Counted from the stretch's first letter, positions 1-9,861 are shown. The stretch is 64,000 bases of DNA from Telluribacter humicola (GCF_017355935.1 NZ_JAFIQT010000001.1:1364001-1428000), one strand, 5' to 3'. Made by a program: numbers and translations. Notes: generated by a model not told the origin, from the sequence alone.

Positions 1-1413
1 GCGGCGGATAAAGTCGCCCTTGATCCCTTTACCTGGAAACGGGTTTGGGGCCAGGACAGGGAAGCCGCTCCGGCGGAAGTTCGCGAAAGCCTCGGGGCCG
101 TTCATGAACGACGAAATCCAGTACTGGGTGTTGATCTGCTCGAGGGCCTTACTGGCATCGAAAGGATTGGCCGCCAGATAGGCCTCAATGGCCGCCGCCG
201 GTACCGCGCTACCCGGATCATACTCAGCCATTTGCTCCATGTGGGCGCGCACGCCACTAGTAAAGTAGCTTTGAGGGGAGCCCTGTATCCAGCCACGCTG
301 GGCGGCTTCGGCTAGTAATAGCTGAGTCTGGGAGTACGTAACCAGGAACATCGGGCTCTGAAGCTTAGCCATGCGGGTACGGTCCAGCTGGCTGTAGTCA
401 TAAAAGCTCGCCAGTCCACTCGCCTGTGCCTGGGCACCAATGGTACTGTTGTCGTAGCCCAGCGGCATACCGATCTGAACGGACGGATCAGTATTGGCGC
501 GTGAAGCTACCTGCTGTGGCCCGGAGGTGGCACCTACATAGCGTACAGCAATGGAGCGCAGGCGGGGGTCATTGGTACTCTTCAGGTAGTTGACAAAGGG
601 CGCCGCCAGGTAGAAGTTATTAGCTTCGGTAGCATTGAGGGTATTGCCCAGGCCGTTGATGTAGTTGGCGTTGTGACGTACTACGGCATTATCCGCATTG
701 GACTGCATCACCCCGCCCTGAAAAGCTTTTTGCACGGTTTGCTGAGCTATGTCAGGCTTTACTTTAATCAGGCGCATACCCGCCCGGAGCAGGAGTGAGT
801 TGCCCAGGCGTTTCCATTTAGTGATATCACCCATATACAGGATGTCGGTGGTTTCGATAGGCTTAGAGGCATCCAGGGCCGCTGTGGCTTCTGTAAGCTC
901 TTTGATGATATCCGTATAGATCGCCTCCTGCGCATCGTACTTAGGAAGTACCGCCTGCTCTATAAATCCCTTGCCCGCCTGAAAGTAGGGTACATCGCCG
1001 TACGTATCAGTAAGTACCATAAATCCGTAGGCCTGAAAGATACGGGCCATGTTCAGCAGGTTGGTGCGGTTCTGATTTCCGGTGGTGGCATGGATCACAT
1101 CAGCCGTATTCCGGATCACTGATCGGTAGTAGCGCTGCCAGATCTCCAGGGTTACGTTGCGGTTGTCCTGGTTGAAATTAGCACCGGCAATAACCCCGGA
1201 GTTGGGAGTTGTGACCTGCTGTACAATGCCCATGTCATAGATAAGGGTACCTGCCGGAAAGGAGGCATTGACTACGGCGTTGTTCAACAGGAACACCGGG
1301 TTGAGGGTCGTAACCGCGGTCCGGTTCGTGTTCAGGTCGTCAAACCCATCATCACATGAGCTAATGGCTACAAACAGGAGCGCCAGCAGGGGGTATACTA
1401 GTATCTTTTTCAT
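1..1413 (-). CDS. SusD/RagB-family outer-membrane lipoprotein, C-terminus cut by window edge
   Basis: Reading the minus strand from the ATG at 1413 gives an open frame to the left edge, so about 471 residues are visible and the C-terminus is missing. Residues 1-20 are a lipoprotein signal ending in a lipobox (AISSC), so Cys20 is the probable lipidated residue. The body has SusD features: helical TPR-like stretches and, near the end, an 'NTQYWISSFMNGPEAF' block typical of the SusD-like_2 group. SusD proteins sit on the cell surface and bind oligosaccharide for the partner SusC channel. The start lies 13 bases after the SusC stop on the same strand, so the two are one operon. The ligand cannot be read from the sequence; the neighbouring genes suggest a sugar or sugar acid. 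Confidence 0.9.
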   Translation of the reverse strand, partial: MKKILVYPLLALLFVAISSCDDGFDDLNTNRTAVTTLNPVFLLNNAVVNASFPAGTLIYDMGIVQQVTTPNSGVIAGANFNQDNRNVTLEIWQRYYRSVIRNTADVIHATTGNQNRTNLLNMARIFQAYGFMVLTDTYGDVPYFQAGKGFIEQAVLPKYDAQEAIYTDIIKELTEATAALDASKPIETTDILYMGDITKWKRLGNSLLLRAGMRLIKVKPDIAQQTVQKAFQGGVMQSNADNAVVRHNANYINGLGNTLNATEANNFYLAAPFVNYLKSTNDPRLRSIAVRYVGATSGPQQVASRANTDPSVQIGMPLGYDNSTIGAQAQASGLASFYDYSQLDRTRMAKLQSPMFLVTYSQTQLLLAEAAQRGWIQGSPQSYFTSGVRAHMEQMAEYDPGSAVPAAAIEAYLAANPFDASKALEQINTQYWISSFMNGPEAFANFRRSGFPVLAPNPFPGKGIKGDFIRR

Positions 1414-1426
1414 GATGATGGCAGAG

Positions 1427-4400
1427 TTAGAATTTGACATTTAGGTTGAATCCCATGCTTCGGGTAGTAGGCAGACCCGTAGCTTCCAGACCCACAATGT
1501 TATCGGAGCCAAAGCCAAATGACTCAGGGTCTATGTTGGGTACCCATTTCTTGAGAATAAACACGTTGTTAGCCACAAAGCTCAGACGCAGGTTTTTGAG
1601 CGGAGAGCTGGTTGGCAGGAAGCGGGAGAAGTCGTAGCCGGCCGTAATCTGGCGAAGCTTCCAGAAGCCCGCGTTGTATACGATAGGTTCGATCAGTGCC
1701 TGGGTACGTACTACTTCCCAGTAGGGTTGTACCTGGGCCCGTACGGTATTAGGCTCACCTTTTTCATTCACACCATCACCAAGCACACCACCTTCGCGAC
1801 CTTCCAGCGTTATCTTGTGCAAACCGTGGCGTACCGCATTGAAGTTGGTTCCCGAAATCATCTTATGGCCCAGCTTGTAATCGATCAGGAACGACAGATT
1901 TACCCCTTTGTAGTTGAAGGCGTTGGTGAAACCGCCCACCCAGATCGGGATAGCGGAGCCAAAAGAGATCAGATCAGTAGTACGCAGGGGTAAACCATTA
2001 GCCCCAAATACCTGGCGGCCCTGATCGTCGCGGCGGTAGCCAAAGCCATATAGCTGGGCCATAGGCTGCCCTACGACCTGTCTTAGCTCTCCGTTGAATA
2101 CGTGACGACCTACGGTAATACGCTCACCGGGTGTGTCAGTCAGCAGACTCAGTACCATGGTACGGTTGTAGGAGCCGTTAAAGGTGAGGTTCCACTCAAA
2201 GTTATTGGTCCGGATAGGTACCAGATTCAGGAGCAACTCGAGGCCACGGTTGCGGCTGCGTCCGCTGTTGATGAGCGTATTGGTGTAGCCCGAGGCATCC
2301 GAAATCTCAGCCGATACAATCTGATCAGATGTTATTTTTTCGTAGACCGCAAAGTCAATGCCTACACGGTTATCGAAGAGCTTCAGCTCTATACCTACTT
2401 CCTTCTCCGACGTGCGCATCGGTTTCAGGTTGGCATTTGGTACGGTATTCCCGTTTATAAATCCAACCGGCTGCAGAGCGCCCAGAGCATTAGGAAACAG
2501 GTTAGCATTGATACCGTAGAACAGTGCGTTAGAGTAGGGCGATACATCCGTATCACTACCTACCTCGGCATAGGCGGCGCGTATCTTACCAAAGTTGAGC
2601 CAGGTAGGCATCTGGTCAAAGGCCTGTGAAAACACGAAACTACCCGAAATAGAAGGATACAGAATGCTGCGGTTGGCGGGCGCCAGGGTCGAGAACCAGT
2701 CGTTGCGGGTGGTGACGTTCAGGTACAGGTAATCCCGGAATGACAATTCGGCTGCTCCGTAAATAGAGTTAACCGAGCGCTCCGAAAGTGCATACAGGGG
2801 GTCTTTAACCCGTCCGTTCATCACGGTATACAAGCCCCGTACAACAAAGTCAGTTACCTGTACACTGTTCAGGTCGGAGCGACGGTACATCCTATTGCCA
2901 CCGGCCGTAATATCCAGCCCAAAGTCCCCGAACCGTTGGGTAGCCCCGATCAGAATGTCCGCATTGGTCTCCCGGAAGCGGCGTGTCTCCTGGGTATACA
3001 TCCCATTCACAAAACCTTCGGGAGCCGGGGGGCGGGTAGCGTGGCCGGTCGGGAAGTTGTTGTAATCCTGATCACGCGACCAATAGTCCTGTCCGATGCG
3101 GCCCTGCGCGTACAGCCAGGGCAGGAAATTGTACCGTACGGCTACGTTACCAAAGATGCGGTCACGACGGATGTTCTGGAACTGCTCAGCCAGCGTAAAA
3201 TAAGGGTTGGTACGGTTGCGGAAGCGGGAGTAAACATACTCATTACCATCGGCGTCATACTTCTTTTCATCCAGTAGATCCAGCGGCATGGAGTTAGCCA
3301 GATTATAGATACTGGTCGGAATAGAGTTGTCCTGATCGGCTATGACGGGTGGGTTTTTGTTGTACTCATTGGAGTAGTTGATATTACCCGTCGTACTCAG
3401 CTTCTTGGACAGATCGTAGCTGAAGCCCAGGTTGATGGTTTTGCGGTTGAAGGTATTATTGGACACAATACCCTTGTTATCCATATTGGCGAGGGAGAGG
3501 TTAAAACCTCCCTTGTCCGAAAGCGACGAGAGCGATATGGTGTTGTTGAAGTTGGTACCTTCGCGGAAGAAGGACCGGATGCGATTGTAAACCGGCACGT
3601 AGGGGACAGTAACTCCGTCAAAGAGTACCTGCGTCATACCGGGCTGGAAACGCTCTCCGAATGACCACTGGCCCGAGGTAGGATTGGGGGCCGTAGGGCG
3701 AACACCGTTTTCGCCTTGCCCGTACTCATACTGGTAGTCAGTGAAGTCCAGAGGGGTATCCACCGTGAAGTTGGAGTTGAATGATACGCCAATGCCCCGG
3801 CTGTCGCCGCGCGTTTTGGTCGTAATCATGATCACCCCGTCTTTGGCGCGTGAGCCGTAGAGAGCGGCGGCCGTGGCTCCTTTCAGAACTGTCATGCTTT
3901 CAATATCATCCGGGTTAATACTCGAAAGACCATCTCCACCATCCGAAGTATTACCACCACCACCCCGTACACCTATGGAATTGTCCGAACCGGCGTTGTT
4001 GGGGTTTGTACCAAAGTTGGTGTTATCAATAGGGACCCCGTTTACTACTATGAGAGGAGAGTTTTGACCGGAGAATGACGACTGGCCCCTGATCCGGATC
4101 TTGGATGAGCCGCCCGGGCCGGTACCGAGGCTGGTGATATTTACCCCCGCTATTTTGCCCTGTAAAGTATTAATAAAGTTGGGCGTGCGGTTCACCGTAA
4201 TCTGTTCAGAAGATACCGTAGAGGTAGCGTATCCCAGTTTTTTTGCTTCCTTTCGGATACCAAGGGCCGTTACTACCACTTCATCCAGCGCCGTAGCGTT
4301 TTCTGACATGGATACATTGATCGTAGAGCGGTTGCTCACGGCTATTTCCTGCGTAGTATAGCCGATAAAGCTAAATACCAGGGTAGCGCCGGCGGGAGCG

Positions 4401-4600
4401 TTAATTTCATAGTTTCCATCGGAGTTGGAGGTAGTACCTACGTTACTACCTTTTACCAGAATAGAAACTCCAGGTAGAGGCTGACCATCTTTTTCATTCG
4501 TAACCTTTCCTGTTACTCGTGCTTGGGCCAACAATACAGTCGAACTTACTAAGACTGTAAGCATGGCAACTAAACATAATCGTAAAGTTCCCTTATTCAT
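1427..4600 (-). CDS. SusC/RagA-family TonB-linked outer-membrane transporter
   Basis: This 1057-residue protein has the SusC layout: a signal peptide (about 1-25, cleaved near LLAQA), a carboxypeptidase-regulatory-like beta domain (about 28-105), the family segment DEVVVTALGI, a plug domain containing SKIRIRGQSS and ATAAALYGSRA, and a long beta-barrel ending in Phe, the usual outer-membrane insertion signal. It would import a glycan or similar nutrient through the outer membrane using TonB-ExbBD energy, with the SusD protein downstream as its lid. It is the first gene of the pair and is transcribed divergently from the RraA-like gene at 4826. No sigma/anti-sigma or hybrid regulator is next to it. 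Family assignment is very firm; substrate is unknown. Confidence 0.96.
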   Translation of the reverse strand: MNKGTLRLCLVAMLTVLVSSTVLLAQARVTGKVTNEKDGQPLPGVSILVKGSNVGTTSNSDGNYEINAPAGATLVFSFIGYTTQEIAVSNRSTINVSMSENATALDEVVVTALGIRKEAKKLGYATSTVSSEQITVNRTPNFINTLQGKIAGVNITSLGTGPGGSSKIRIRGQSSFSGQNSPLIVVNGVPIDNTNFGTNPNNAGSDNSIGVRGGGGNTSDGGDGLSSINPDDIESMTVLKGATAAALYGSRAKDGVIMITTKTRGDSRGIGVSFNSNFTVDTPLDFTDYQYEYGQGENGVRPTAPNPTSGQWSFGERFQPGMTQVLFDGVTVPYVPVYNRIRSFFREGTNFNNTISLSSLSDKGGFNLSLANMDNKGIVSNNTFNRKTINLGFSYDLSKKLSTTGNINYSNEYNKNPPVIADQDNSIPTSIYNLANSMPLDLLDEKKYDADGNEYVYSRFRNRTNPYFTLAEQFQNIRRDRIFGNVAVRYNFLPWLYAQGRIGQDYWSRDQDYNNFPTGHATRPPAPEGFVNGMYTQETRRFRETNADILIGATQRFGDFGLDITAGGNRMYRRSDLNSVQVTDFVVRGLYTVMNGRVKDPLYALSERSVNSIYGAAELSFRDYLYLNVTTRNDWFSTLAPANRSILYPSISGSFVFSQAFDQMPTWLNFGKIRAAYAEVGSDTDVSPYSNALFYGINANLFPNALGALQPVGFINGNTVPNANLKPMRTSEKEVGIELKLFDNRVGIDFAVYEKITSDQIVSAEISDASGYTNTLINSGRSRNRGLELLLNLVPIRTNNFEWNLTFNGSYNRTMVLSLLTDTPGERITVGRHVFNGELRQVVGQPMAQLYGFGYRRDDQGRQVFGANGLPLRTTDLISFGSAIPIWVGGFTNAFNYKGVNLSFLIDYKLGHKMISGTNFNAVRHGLHKITLEGREGGVLGDGVNEKGEPNTVRAQVQPYWEVVRTQALIEPIVYNAGFWKLRQITAGYDFSRFLPTSSPLKNLRLSFVANNVFILKKWVPNIDPESFGFGSDNIVGLEATGLPTTRSMGFNLNVKF

Positions 4601-4825
4601 GCTGTATGGATTTAAGTTTCAGCTGCAATAAGCGAAATCTTTAAATTATCTAATTAAAAACTTACATATTTTTATTTCAATCTTTCTAGCTGTGTATCAA
4701 TACTATACATGGTTATTTATTAATACATTTTAATAAGTAGGATTAGATTAAGATAAAAATTAATTTAAATAGTCATATTGAGTAGTAAGACAGGCACCTT
4801 TGCTTATTCTCAAAAAATAAGCACT

Positions 4826-5773
4826 ATGAAAACACTACTTTTACTAACTCTTTGCCTGTATACGCTGCTCCAGATTCCTGCTCAGGGACAGCAAATTTCC
4901 AAAGCCGACTTGTTGTTTCTGACTCCCGAATGGAAGGGCGAGAGATTTCCGGACGGGCGTCCCAAAGTATCAGATGAACTCCTCAACCGACTTAAGCTGG
5001 TGACGCACGAGGAGGCATGGGCCGTAATGAAAGGCCAGAACTACAAGTACCAGTACGCTGAAGGCTGGAAGACCATTAACCCGGACAGTGTGCTGGTTGG
5101 GCGGGCGGTTACCGCCACTTTCATGCCCGGCCGCCCCGATGTGCATCGGGTCATTGATAAGAGAGGCCATGAAAAGGACGGGCGCGTGAAGTCGCAGAAC
5201 TCCTGGCCAATAGATATGCTCGTCAAGCGCGATGTATACGTAGTAGATCAGTTTGGGATGCATGAGGATGGCCCTACTATTGGTGATAACCTGGGGAACT
5301 CCATCTTTGCCAAGACCGGCAACGGCATCGTATATGAGGGAGCGGTCAGAGATATAGCCGGTCTGAAAGAAATCGGCTCCTTTACCTCCTTCTTCCGGTC
5401 CTACCATCCTTCCCACCATCTCAACAACCCTGATGGTGAGCTTAATACTACGCTGGTCGCTATCAACCAGCCTACCCGAATTGGTAAGGTCATGGTCTTG
5501 CCCGGCGATGCGGTACTGGGCCGTGACGGAGCCGTGACCTTTATTCCCCCCCATCTGCTGGAGCAGGTTGTGACTACCTCAGAGATCGTACGGCTACGGG
5601 ATATGTTTGGGCATCAGCGGCTGCGTGAGCAAAAGTACACACCGGGACAGATTGACAACCGCTGGTCGGCGGACATAGAAAAGGATTTCTCGCAGTGGCT
5701 CAACGCACATGCTAATGAACTGCCGGTACCTAAGGAAGCTATTCAGAAGTACCTGGAGAAGCGTACCTGGTAA
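4826..5773 (+). CDS. RraA-like family protein with secretion signal (copy 1)
   Basis: The frame extends up to a TTG at 4778, but the ATG at 4826 directly precedes a good Sec signal peptide (MKTLLLLTLCLYTLLQIPAQG), giving 315 residues. The core is the RraA / HMG-CHA aldolase fold: an IGDNLGNSI segment followed by a GAVRD motif whose Arg and Asp match the catalytic Arg and metal-binding Asp of class II pyruvate aldolases of this family. Characterised members cleave 4-hydroxy-2-oxo acids or act as RNase E inhibitors. The intact RD pair and the enolase-family neighbour favour an enzyme. The export signal is unusual for this family. It lies 128 bases before the enolase gene on the same strand, probably in one transcript. 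A paralogue is at 7312-8244. Confidence 0.88.
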   Translation: MKTLLLLTLCLYTLLQIPAQGQQISKADLLFLTPEWKGERFPDGRPKVSDELLNRLKLVTHEEAWAVMKGQNYKYQYAEGWKTINPDSVLVGRAVTATFMPGRPDVHRVIDKRGHEKDGRVKSQNSWPIDMLVKRDVYVVDQFGMHEDGPTIGDNLGNSIFAKTGNGIVYEGAVRDIAGLKEIGSFTSFFRSYHPSHHLNNPDGELNTTLVAINQPTRIGKVMVLPGDAVLGRDGAVTFIPPHLLEQVVTTSEIVRLRDMFGHQRLREQKYTPGQIDNRWSADIEKDFSQWLNAHANELPVPKEAIQKYLEKRTW

Positions 5774-5901
5774 GTAGCTACTAGCTTTTAGCAGTCAGCA
5801 ATTTGTTATTAGCCATACCTTCTGGTGTAGGCTTTTGGGGCGCATCTTCTGATGCACCAGTCCTCTTACTCATAATCCAACCAATCAATCTTTACCTCTA
5901 T

Positions 5902-7185
5902 ATGAAATCAAATTTATCCCGCCGCTCTTTTTTTCAGAAGGGTGCCCTGGCGGCTGCCATGAGTACTACTGCAATCAATTCCTTTGGCAGCGGTCTGGTC
6001 GAAGCCGTTGAGCGTACTCCTCAATCCTCCAAACCCTCCGAGCTGCGTATTACGGATATCAAATGCGGCTATATACGCAACGGGCACAGCCTGTTTGTGA
6101 AGGTCTATACCAATCAGGATATATGGGGGTGTGGTGAAGGAGTAGACGCCACGCCCGGTACGTACCACCTGGTGAAGATGATGGGGCAGCGGATCAAGGG
6201 AAAGAGCCCGTTGAACGTGCACCGGCTGTTTGAAGATGTACGCCGATCTGGATTTTTTGAGGGGGCACAGTCGGGTATGTACATAGCCGTACTGACGGCC
6301 GTCGAAACGGCCCTCTGGGACCTGGTGGGAAAAGCCTACGGTATGCCCGTGTACCAGTTGCTGGGCGGGAAGTTTAGGGACAAGATCAGAGTGTACTGTG
6401 ACACCGCCGCCTACCGGACAGAAGGTCCCAGGCCCGAAGACTTTGCCAAAGCGGCCAAAGATGCGGTTAATGCGGGCTATACGGCCGTGAAGTTTGATAT
6501 TGATGAACGTAATGATCCGGCTAAGTACGACGCCTATAACTGGACGGCCAGTCCGGGCGAACTGGAGCGTATGTACAACCAGGTAGCGGCGGTGCGCAAA
6601 GCTGTAGGACCAAAGATTGACATTTGTATTGATATGCACGGGCGCTATGACCTACCAACTGGAAAGAAAGTAGCCAAACTGATGGAGCCCCTGAACCTGA
6701 TGTTTCTGGAAGAGCCAATACCGGCCGAAAACGCTGAGGCATACAAATTGATCACCGACTCCACAAGTACACCGATCTGCGCGGGCGAAAATCACTACCT
6801 GGCCCATGGCTTCCGGCGGTTGTTCGAGCTGGGCGCCGTCGACATTGTGATGCCGGACCTGCAGAAGGCCGGGGGACTCGGTGAAGCACAACGGATTGCT
6901 AATCTAGCCAACCTGTACTACGTACCCTTCGCTCCGCACATGGTTGCTTCGTATCTAGGAGCTATGGCCTCCAGCCACGTGTGTGCCTCGGTACCTAACT
7001 TTCTGATTCTGGAGTGGCAGGTTTATTTTGACGAAGATCCCATGTTCAAAGAAATTGTCACTTTTAATGGGCCGATGATCGAAAAAGGATACATCCCGCT
7101 GTCCGAAAAGCCGGGGATAGGGGTGGAGATCAATGAGGAGGGAATGCGTAAGTATGCCACCCCTGGTATGCCTTTTTTTGAATAA
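5902..7185 (+). CDS. Tat-exported mandelate racemase/muconate lactonizing-family dehydratase, galactonate-dehydratase-like
   Basis: The ATG at 5902 starts a 427-residue protein with a twin-arginine signal (SRRSFFQKG, then a hydrophobic ALAAAM stretch); an upstream in-frame start at 5803 would bury this signal. The enolase-superfamily capping domain is followed by the barrel with VKFDID, metal ligands in CIDMHG (Asp), FLEEP (Glu) and CAGEN (Glu), and a base in FAPHM (His). The Asp-x-His-Gly and APH motifs and the end 'KPGIGVEI' resemble E. coli galactonate dehydratase, so dehydration of an aldonic or uronic-type sugar acid to a 2-keto-3-deoxy acid is the likely reaction. The Tat signal implies a folded periplasmic enzyme. 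It follows an RraA-like gene, which could cleave the product. Exact substrate unknown. Confidence 0.9.
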   Translation: MKSNLSRRSFFQKGALAAAMSTTAINSFGSGLVEAVERTPQSSKPSELRITDIKCGYIRNGHSLFVKVYTNQDIWGCGEGVDATPGTYHLVKMMGQRIKGKSPLNVHRLFEDVRRSGFFEGAQSGMYIAVLTAVETALWDLVGKAYGMPVYQLLGGKFRDKIRVYCDTAAYRTEGPRPEDFAKAAKDAVNAGYTAVKFDIDERNDPAKYDAYNWTASPGELERMYNQVAAVRKAVGPKIDICIDMHGRYDLPTGKKVAKLMEPLNLMFLEEPIPAENAEAYKLITDSTSTPICAGENHYLAHGFRRLFELGAVDIVMPDLQKAGGLGEAQRIANLANLYYVPFAPHMVASYLGAMASSHVCASVPNFLILEWQVYFDEDPMFKEIVTFNGPMIEKGYIPLSEKPGIGVEINEEGMRKYATPGMPFFE

Positions 7186-7222
7186 AATGTCGATTTGACA
7201 CAGTACAGCGCTATATACCAAC

Positions 7223-7252
7223 AAAAATGCCGACCAAGCGGTCGGCATTTTT
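7223..7252. terminator. Bidirectional hairpin terminator between convergent genes
   Basis: A perfect inverted repeat (AAAAATGCCGACC / GGTCGGCATTTTT) with a 4-base loop lies between the end of the enolase gene at 7185 and the end of the minus-strand RraA gene at 7312. The A and T runs at either side make it work for both strands. Confidence 0.9.
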
Positions 7253-7311
7253 GCCATCTATTAGCCATGAAAAATTTTCATCTACTGCAATTATACAAAC
7301 GAGTTTTGCAA

Positions 7312-8244
7312 TTACCAAGTTCTGTTTTTTAAGAAATTATCTAATTGCTGTTTTGTCATCGGTACTTTATCCGGATTTTCATTGATCCATTTCAGGAAAT
7401 CGGCCTTTATTGTATCATTCCAGGCCTGATCAATTTCGCCCGGCGTATATTTTTTTTCGCGCAGGCGCTGGTGTCCGAATGTATCTTTTAAAGCAATGAA
7501 TTCAGAGTTCACAATGACCTTCTCGGCCAGGTGCGCCGGGATAAAAACAACTCCTCCTTTTTTAGCCAGTACGAGATCACCGGGTAGAACTGTTGCATTA
7601 CCAATTCGGGTTGGGCAGTTGATACAGCCTACTACCATGTTCTGAATGTAAGAGGGATCGAAACCCCGTACCCAGGCGTTGAAACCGTCTATTTTGGATA
7701 GCCCCTCAAGGTCACGAACACTTCCGTCAAATATTACCCCATTCTTGGATTTGGTATAGATGGAGTTGCCCAGGTTGTCGCCGATCAGGGTACCCCAGGC
7801 TATTTTGCCAAATCCGTCGGCTACGTATACATCCCCCTCGTTCAGCATATCAATAGGCCAGGAGTTGTTGCCCCCTTTGCGGCCTTCTTTTTTTCCCTGC
7901 TCCTTGATTGGTCCTTCCATATCCGGGCGGGATGGTAGGTAGGTAACAGGTAACGCCCGACCGGCCATTACCTGGTCTGGATGAATGATCTGCCAGTTCC
8001 CCTCGTACTGTGTGTGGTAGCCTTCATTACGCAATACCCCCCATGCCTCTTCAATTGATATATTCTTTAAGCGCTTGATCAGATCTTCCGGAACTTTGGG
8101 TCTGCCGTCAGGATAGCGCTCTCCCTTCCATTCACCAGAGTAAGCCATAACCTGGTCTTTGGTAGCCTGCACAGACTGAGCGAGTAAGGTAGAGGTGGTA
8201 GTGTAAAAACTGCAAAAGGTAAAGAGTAGGAACAAGCGTTTCAT
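7312..8244 (-). CDS. RraA-like family protein with secretion signal (copy 2)
   Basis: This 310-residue paralogue of the protein at 4826-5773 shares the whole layout: a Sec signal (MKRLFLLFTFCSF... to LLAQS), a SGEWKGERYPDGRPKV segment nearly identical to copy 1, IGDNLGNSIY, then GSVRD with the catalytic-type Arg and Asp, and a closing FLKNRTW (copy 1: YLEKRTW). It is divergent from the second enolase gene (8377), with 132 bases between, so each RraA-like copy has its own enolase partner. The predicted role is cleavage of a 4-hydroxy-2-oxo acid in the periplasm. A non-enzymatic role cannot be excluded from sequence. Confidence 0.88.
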   Translation of the reverse strand: MKRLFLLFTFCSFYTTTSTLLAQSVQATKDQVMAYSGEWKGERYPDGRPKVPEDLIKRLKNISIEEAWGVLRNEGYHTQYEGNWQIIHPDQVMAGRALPVTYLPSRPDMEGPIKEQGKKEGRKGGNNSWPIDMLNEGDVYVADGFGKIAWGTLIGDNLGNSIYTKSKNGVIFDGSVRDLEGLSKIDGFNAWVRGFDPSYIQNMVVGCINCPTRIGNATVLPGDLVLAKKGGVVFIPAHLAEKVIVNSEFIALKDTFGHQRLREKKYTPGEIDQAWNDTIKADFLKWINENPDKVPMTKQQLDNFLKNRTW

Positions 8245-8376
8245 AGGCTTTCTAGGTTTGTATAGTCATATTATAGCTTACTATTTTCATATAAAAGCAG
8301 CGTGTCCTTTTTTTTACCCTAGTCGCTTACTTTTTTATTCATACAGTTATCCACTTTTCAAAATCAGGTTATAATT

Positions 8377-9843
8377 ATGAAAAAACGACTGCAAGAGCTA
8401 TTTCAAAAGTTACCTCCACCTTCTCAAAAAGTAGAAACACCTGCCGAGGGTACAAATACCGACACTCGTCGGGACTTTTTCAAGAAAGCTACGCTGGGTG
8501 GATTATCACTCGGCATGATGCTGGATGGAAAGCCGGATGCCGAAATGGAGTATCTGACGCAGAAAGTGAAGCGTGCTTCCAAGCCTGCCGATCTTAAAAT
8601 AACGGATCTTCGGGTAGCTACCATTGTGGGGGCACCCATGACCTGTCCGATCATACGTATTGATACCAACCAGGGGCTGGTAGGCTGGGGCGAGGTACGC
8701 GATGGAGCCAGCGCCAATTACGCGCTCATGCTCAAGAGTCGTTTGTTGGGTGAGAACCCCTGTAACGTAGAAAAGCTATTCAAGAAAATAAAGCAGTTTG
8801 GTAACCACAGCCGCGCTGCCGGTGGGGTGTGTGGCGTAGAAATGGCCCTGTGGGATCTGGCGGGTAAAGCGTATAATGTACCGGCTTATCAGCTACTGGG
8901 AGGTAAGTACCGCGACGAGGTAAGGATCTATGCGGATACACCGGAGGTGAAAACACCAGCGGAGTTTGCCAAGAAAATGAAGGAAGAGCGGCTCGATAAA
9001 GGATTTACATTCCTTAAAATGGACTTTGGTATTCAGCAGGTAGCCGATATACCGGGGGCACTCATTGGGGCGAAGGGATGGGATATAAAACGGCAATGGA
9101 GTACTGAATCAACCAAACTCGGTAGTTACGGGCAGACCCGTCACCCCTTCACCGGTATTCAGATCACTGATAAAGGCCTCGATGCTCTGGCTGAATACGC
9201 GCATCAGGTACGTGAGGCGATCGGGTATGAAGTACCTCTGGCCGCCGACCACTTCGGGCACTTTGATGTCAACGCGGCCATACGATTCGGCAATGCCATC
9301 GAAAAGTACCAGCTGGCATTTATGGAAGACCTGGTGCCCTGGTTCTATACAGATAAGTGGAAGCAGATTACGGATTCTATCAACACACCTACTCTGACGG
9401 GTGAAGATATTTATCTGAAAGAAGAATTTATAAAGCTGATTGATAAGCACGCGGTAGATATGATTCACCCTGACCTGGCTACATCCGGGGGACTATTGGA
9501 AACCAAAAAGATCGGTGACTACGCTGAAGAACACGGTATACCCATGGCCATGCACTTTGCCGGTACTCCTATTGCCTACCTGGCCAATGTACACTGTGCC
9601 GCGGCCACCGAGAACTTTATCGCACTGGAACACCACTCAGTAGATATACCCTGGTGGGAAAGCCTGGCCAAGACTAGCAAGCCCCTGGTGGTAAATGGCT
9701 TCGCACCGGTACCCGATGCACCGGGACTTGGACTCGAAATGGTGGAAGAGGTAATCAAAGCCCACCTGAAGCCGGGTACAAAGCTATTTGCCCCGACGGA
9801 TGAGTGGAATACCCGCGATTCTGCCGACCGTACCTGGAGTTAA
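8377..9843 (+). CDS. Tat-type mandelate racemase/muconate lactonizing-family protein
   Basis: 488 residues. A twin-arginine motif (TRRDFFKKA) begins near residue 30 after an unusually long polar N-terminal extension, followed by a short hydrophobic run (LGGLSLGMML). The enolase-superfamily barrel shows LKMDFG, PLAADHFG (Asp ligand), FMEDLV (Glu ligand; the usual EEP is MEDL here), LTGED (Glu ligand) and AMHFAG (His). An insertion of about 40 residues between LKMDFG and the next barrel strand is absent from the shorter enolase at 5902, so the two are not simple duplicates and probably differ in substrate. A sugar-acid dehydratase is most likely; racemase or epimerase is possible. It is divergently paired with RraA copy 2. 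Confidence 0.87.
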   Translation: MKKRLQELFQKLPPPSQKVETPAEGTNTDTRRDFFKKATLGGLSLGMMLDGKPDAEMEYLTQKVKRASKPADLKITDLRVATIVGAPMTCPIIRIDTNQGLVGWGEVRDGASANYALMLKSRLLGENPCNVEKLFKKIKQFGNHSRAAGGVCGVEMALWDLAGKAYNVPAYQLLGGKYRDEVRIYADTPEVKTPAEFAKKMKEERLDKGFTFLKMDFGIQQVADIPGALIGAKGWDIKRQWSTESTKLGSYGQTRHPFTGIQITDKGLDALAEYAHQVREAIGYEVPLAADHFGHFDVNAAIRFGNAIEKYQLAFMEDLVPWFYTDKWKQITDSINTPTLTGEDIYLKEEFIKLIDKHAVDMIHPDLATSGGLLETKKIGDYAEEHGIPMAMHFAGTPIAYLANVHCAAATENFIALEHHSVDIPWWESLAKTSKPLVVNGFAPVPDAPGLGLEMVEEVIKAHLKPGTKLFAPTDEWNTRDSADRTWS

Positions 9844-9861
9844 TCAGGTAAGTAGATATAA

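Noticed and set aside
5914-6639. Minus-strand open frame of 241 codons opposite the first enolase
   Set aside because: Antisense to conserved enolase motifs, no domain pattern and low-complexity composition.
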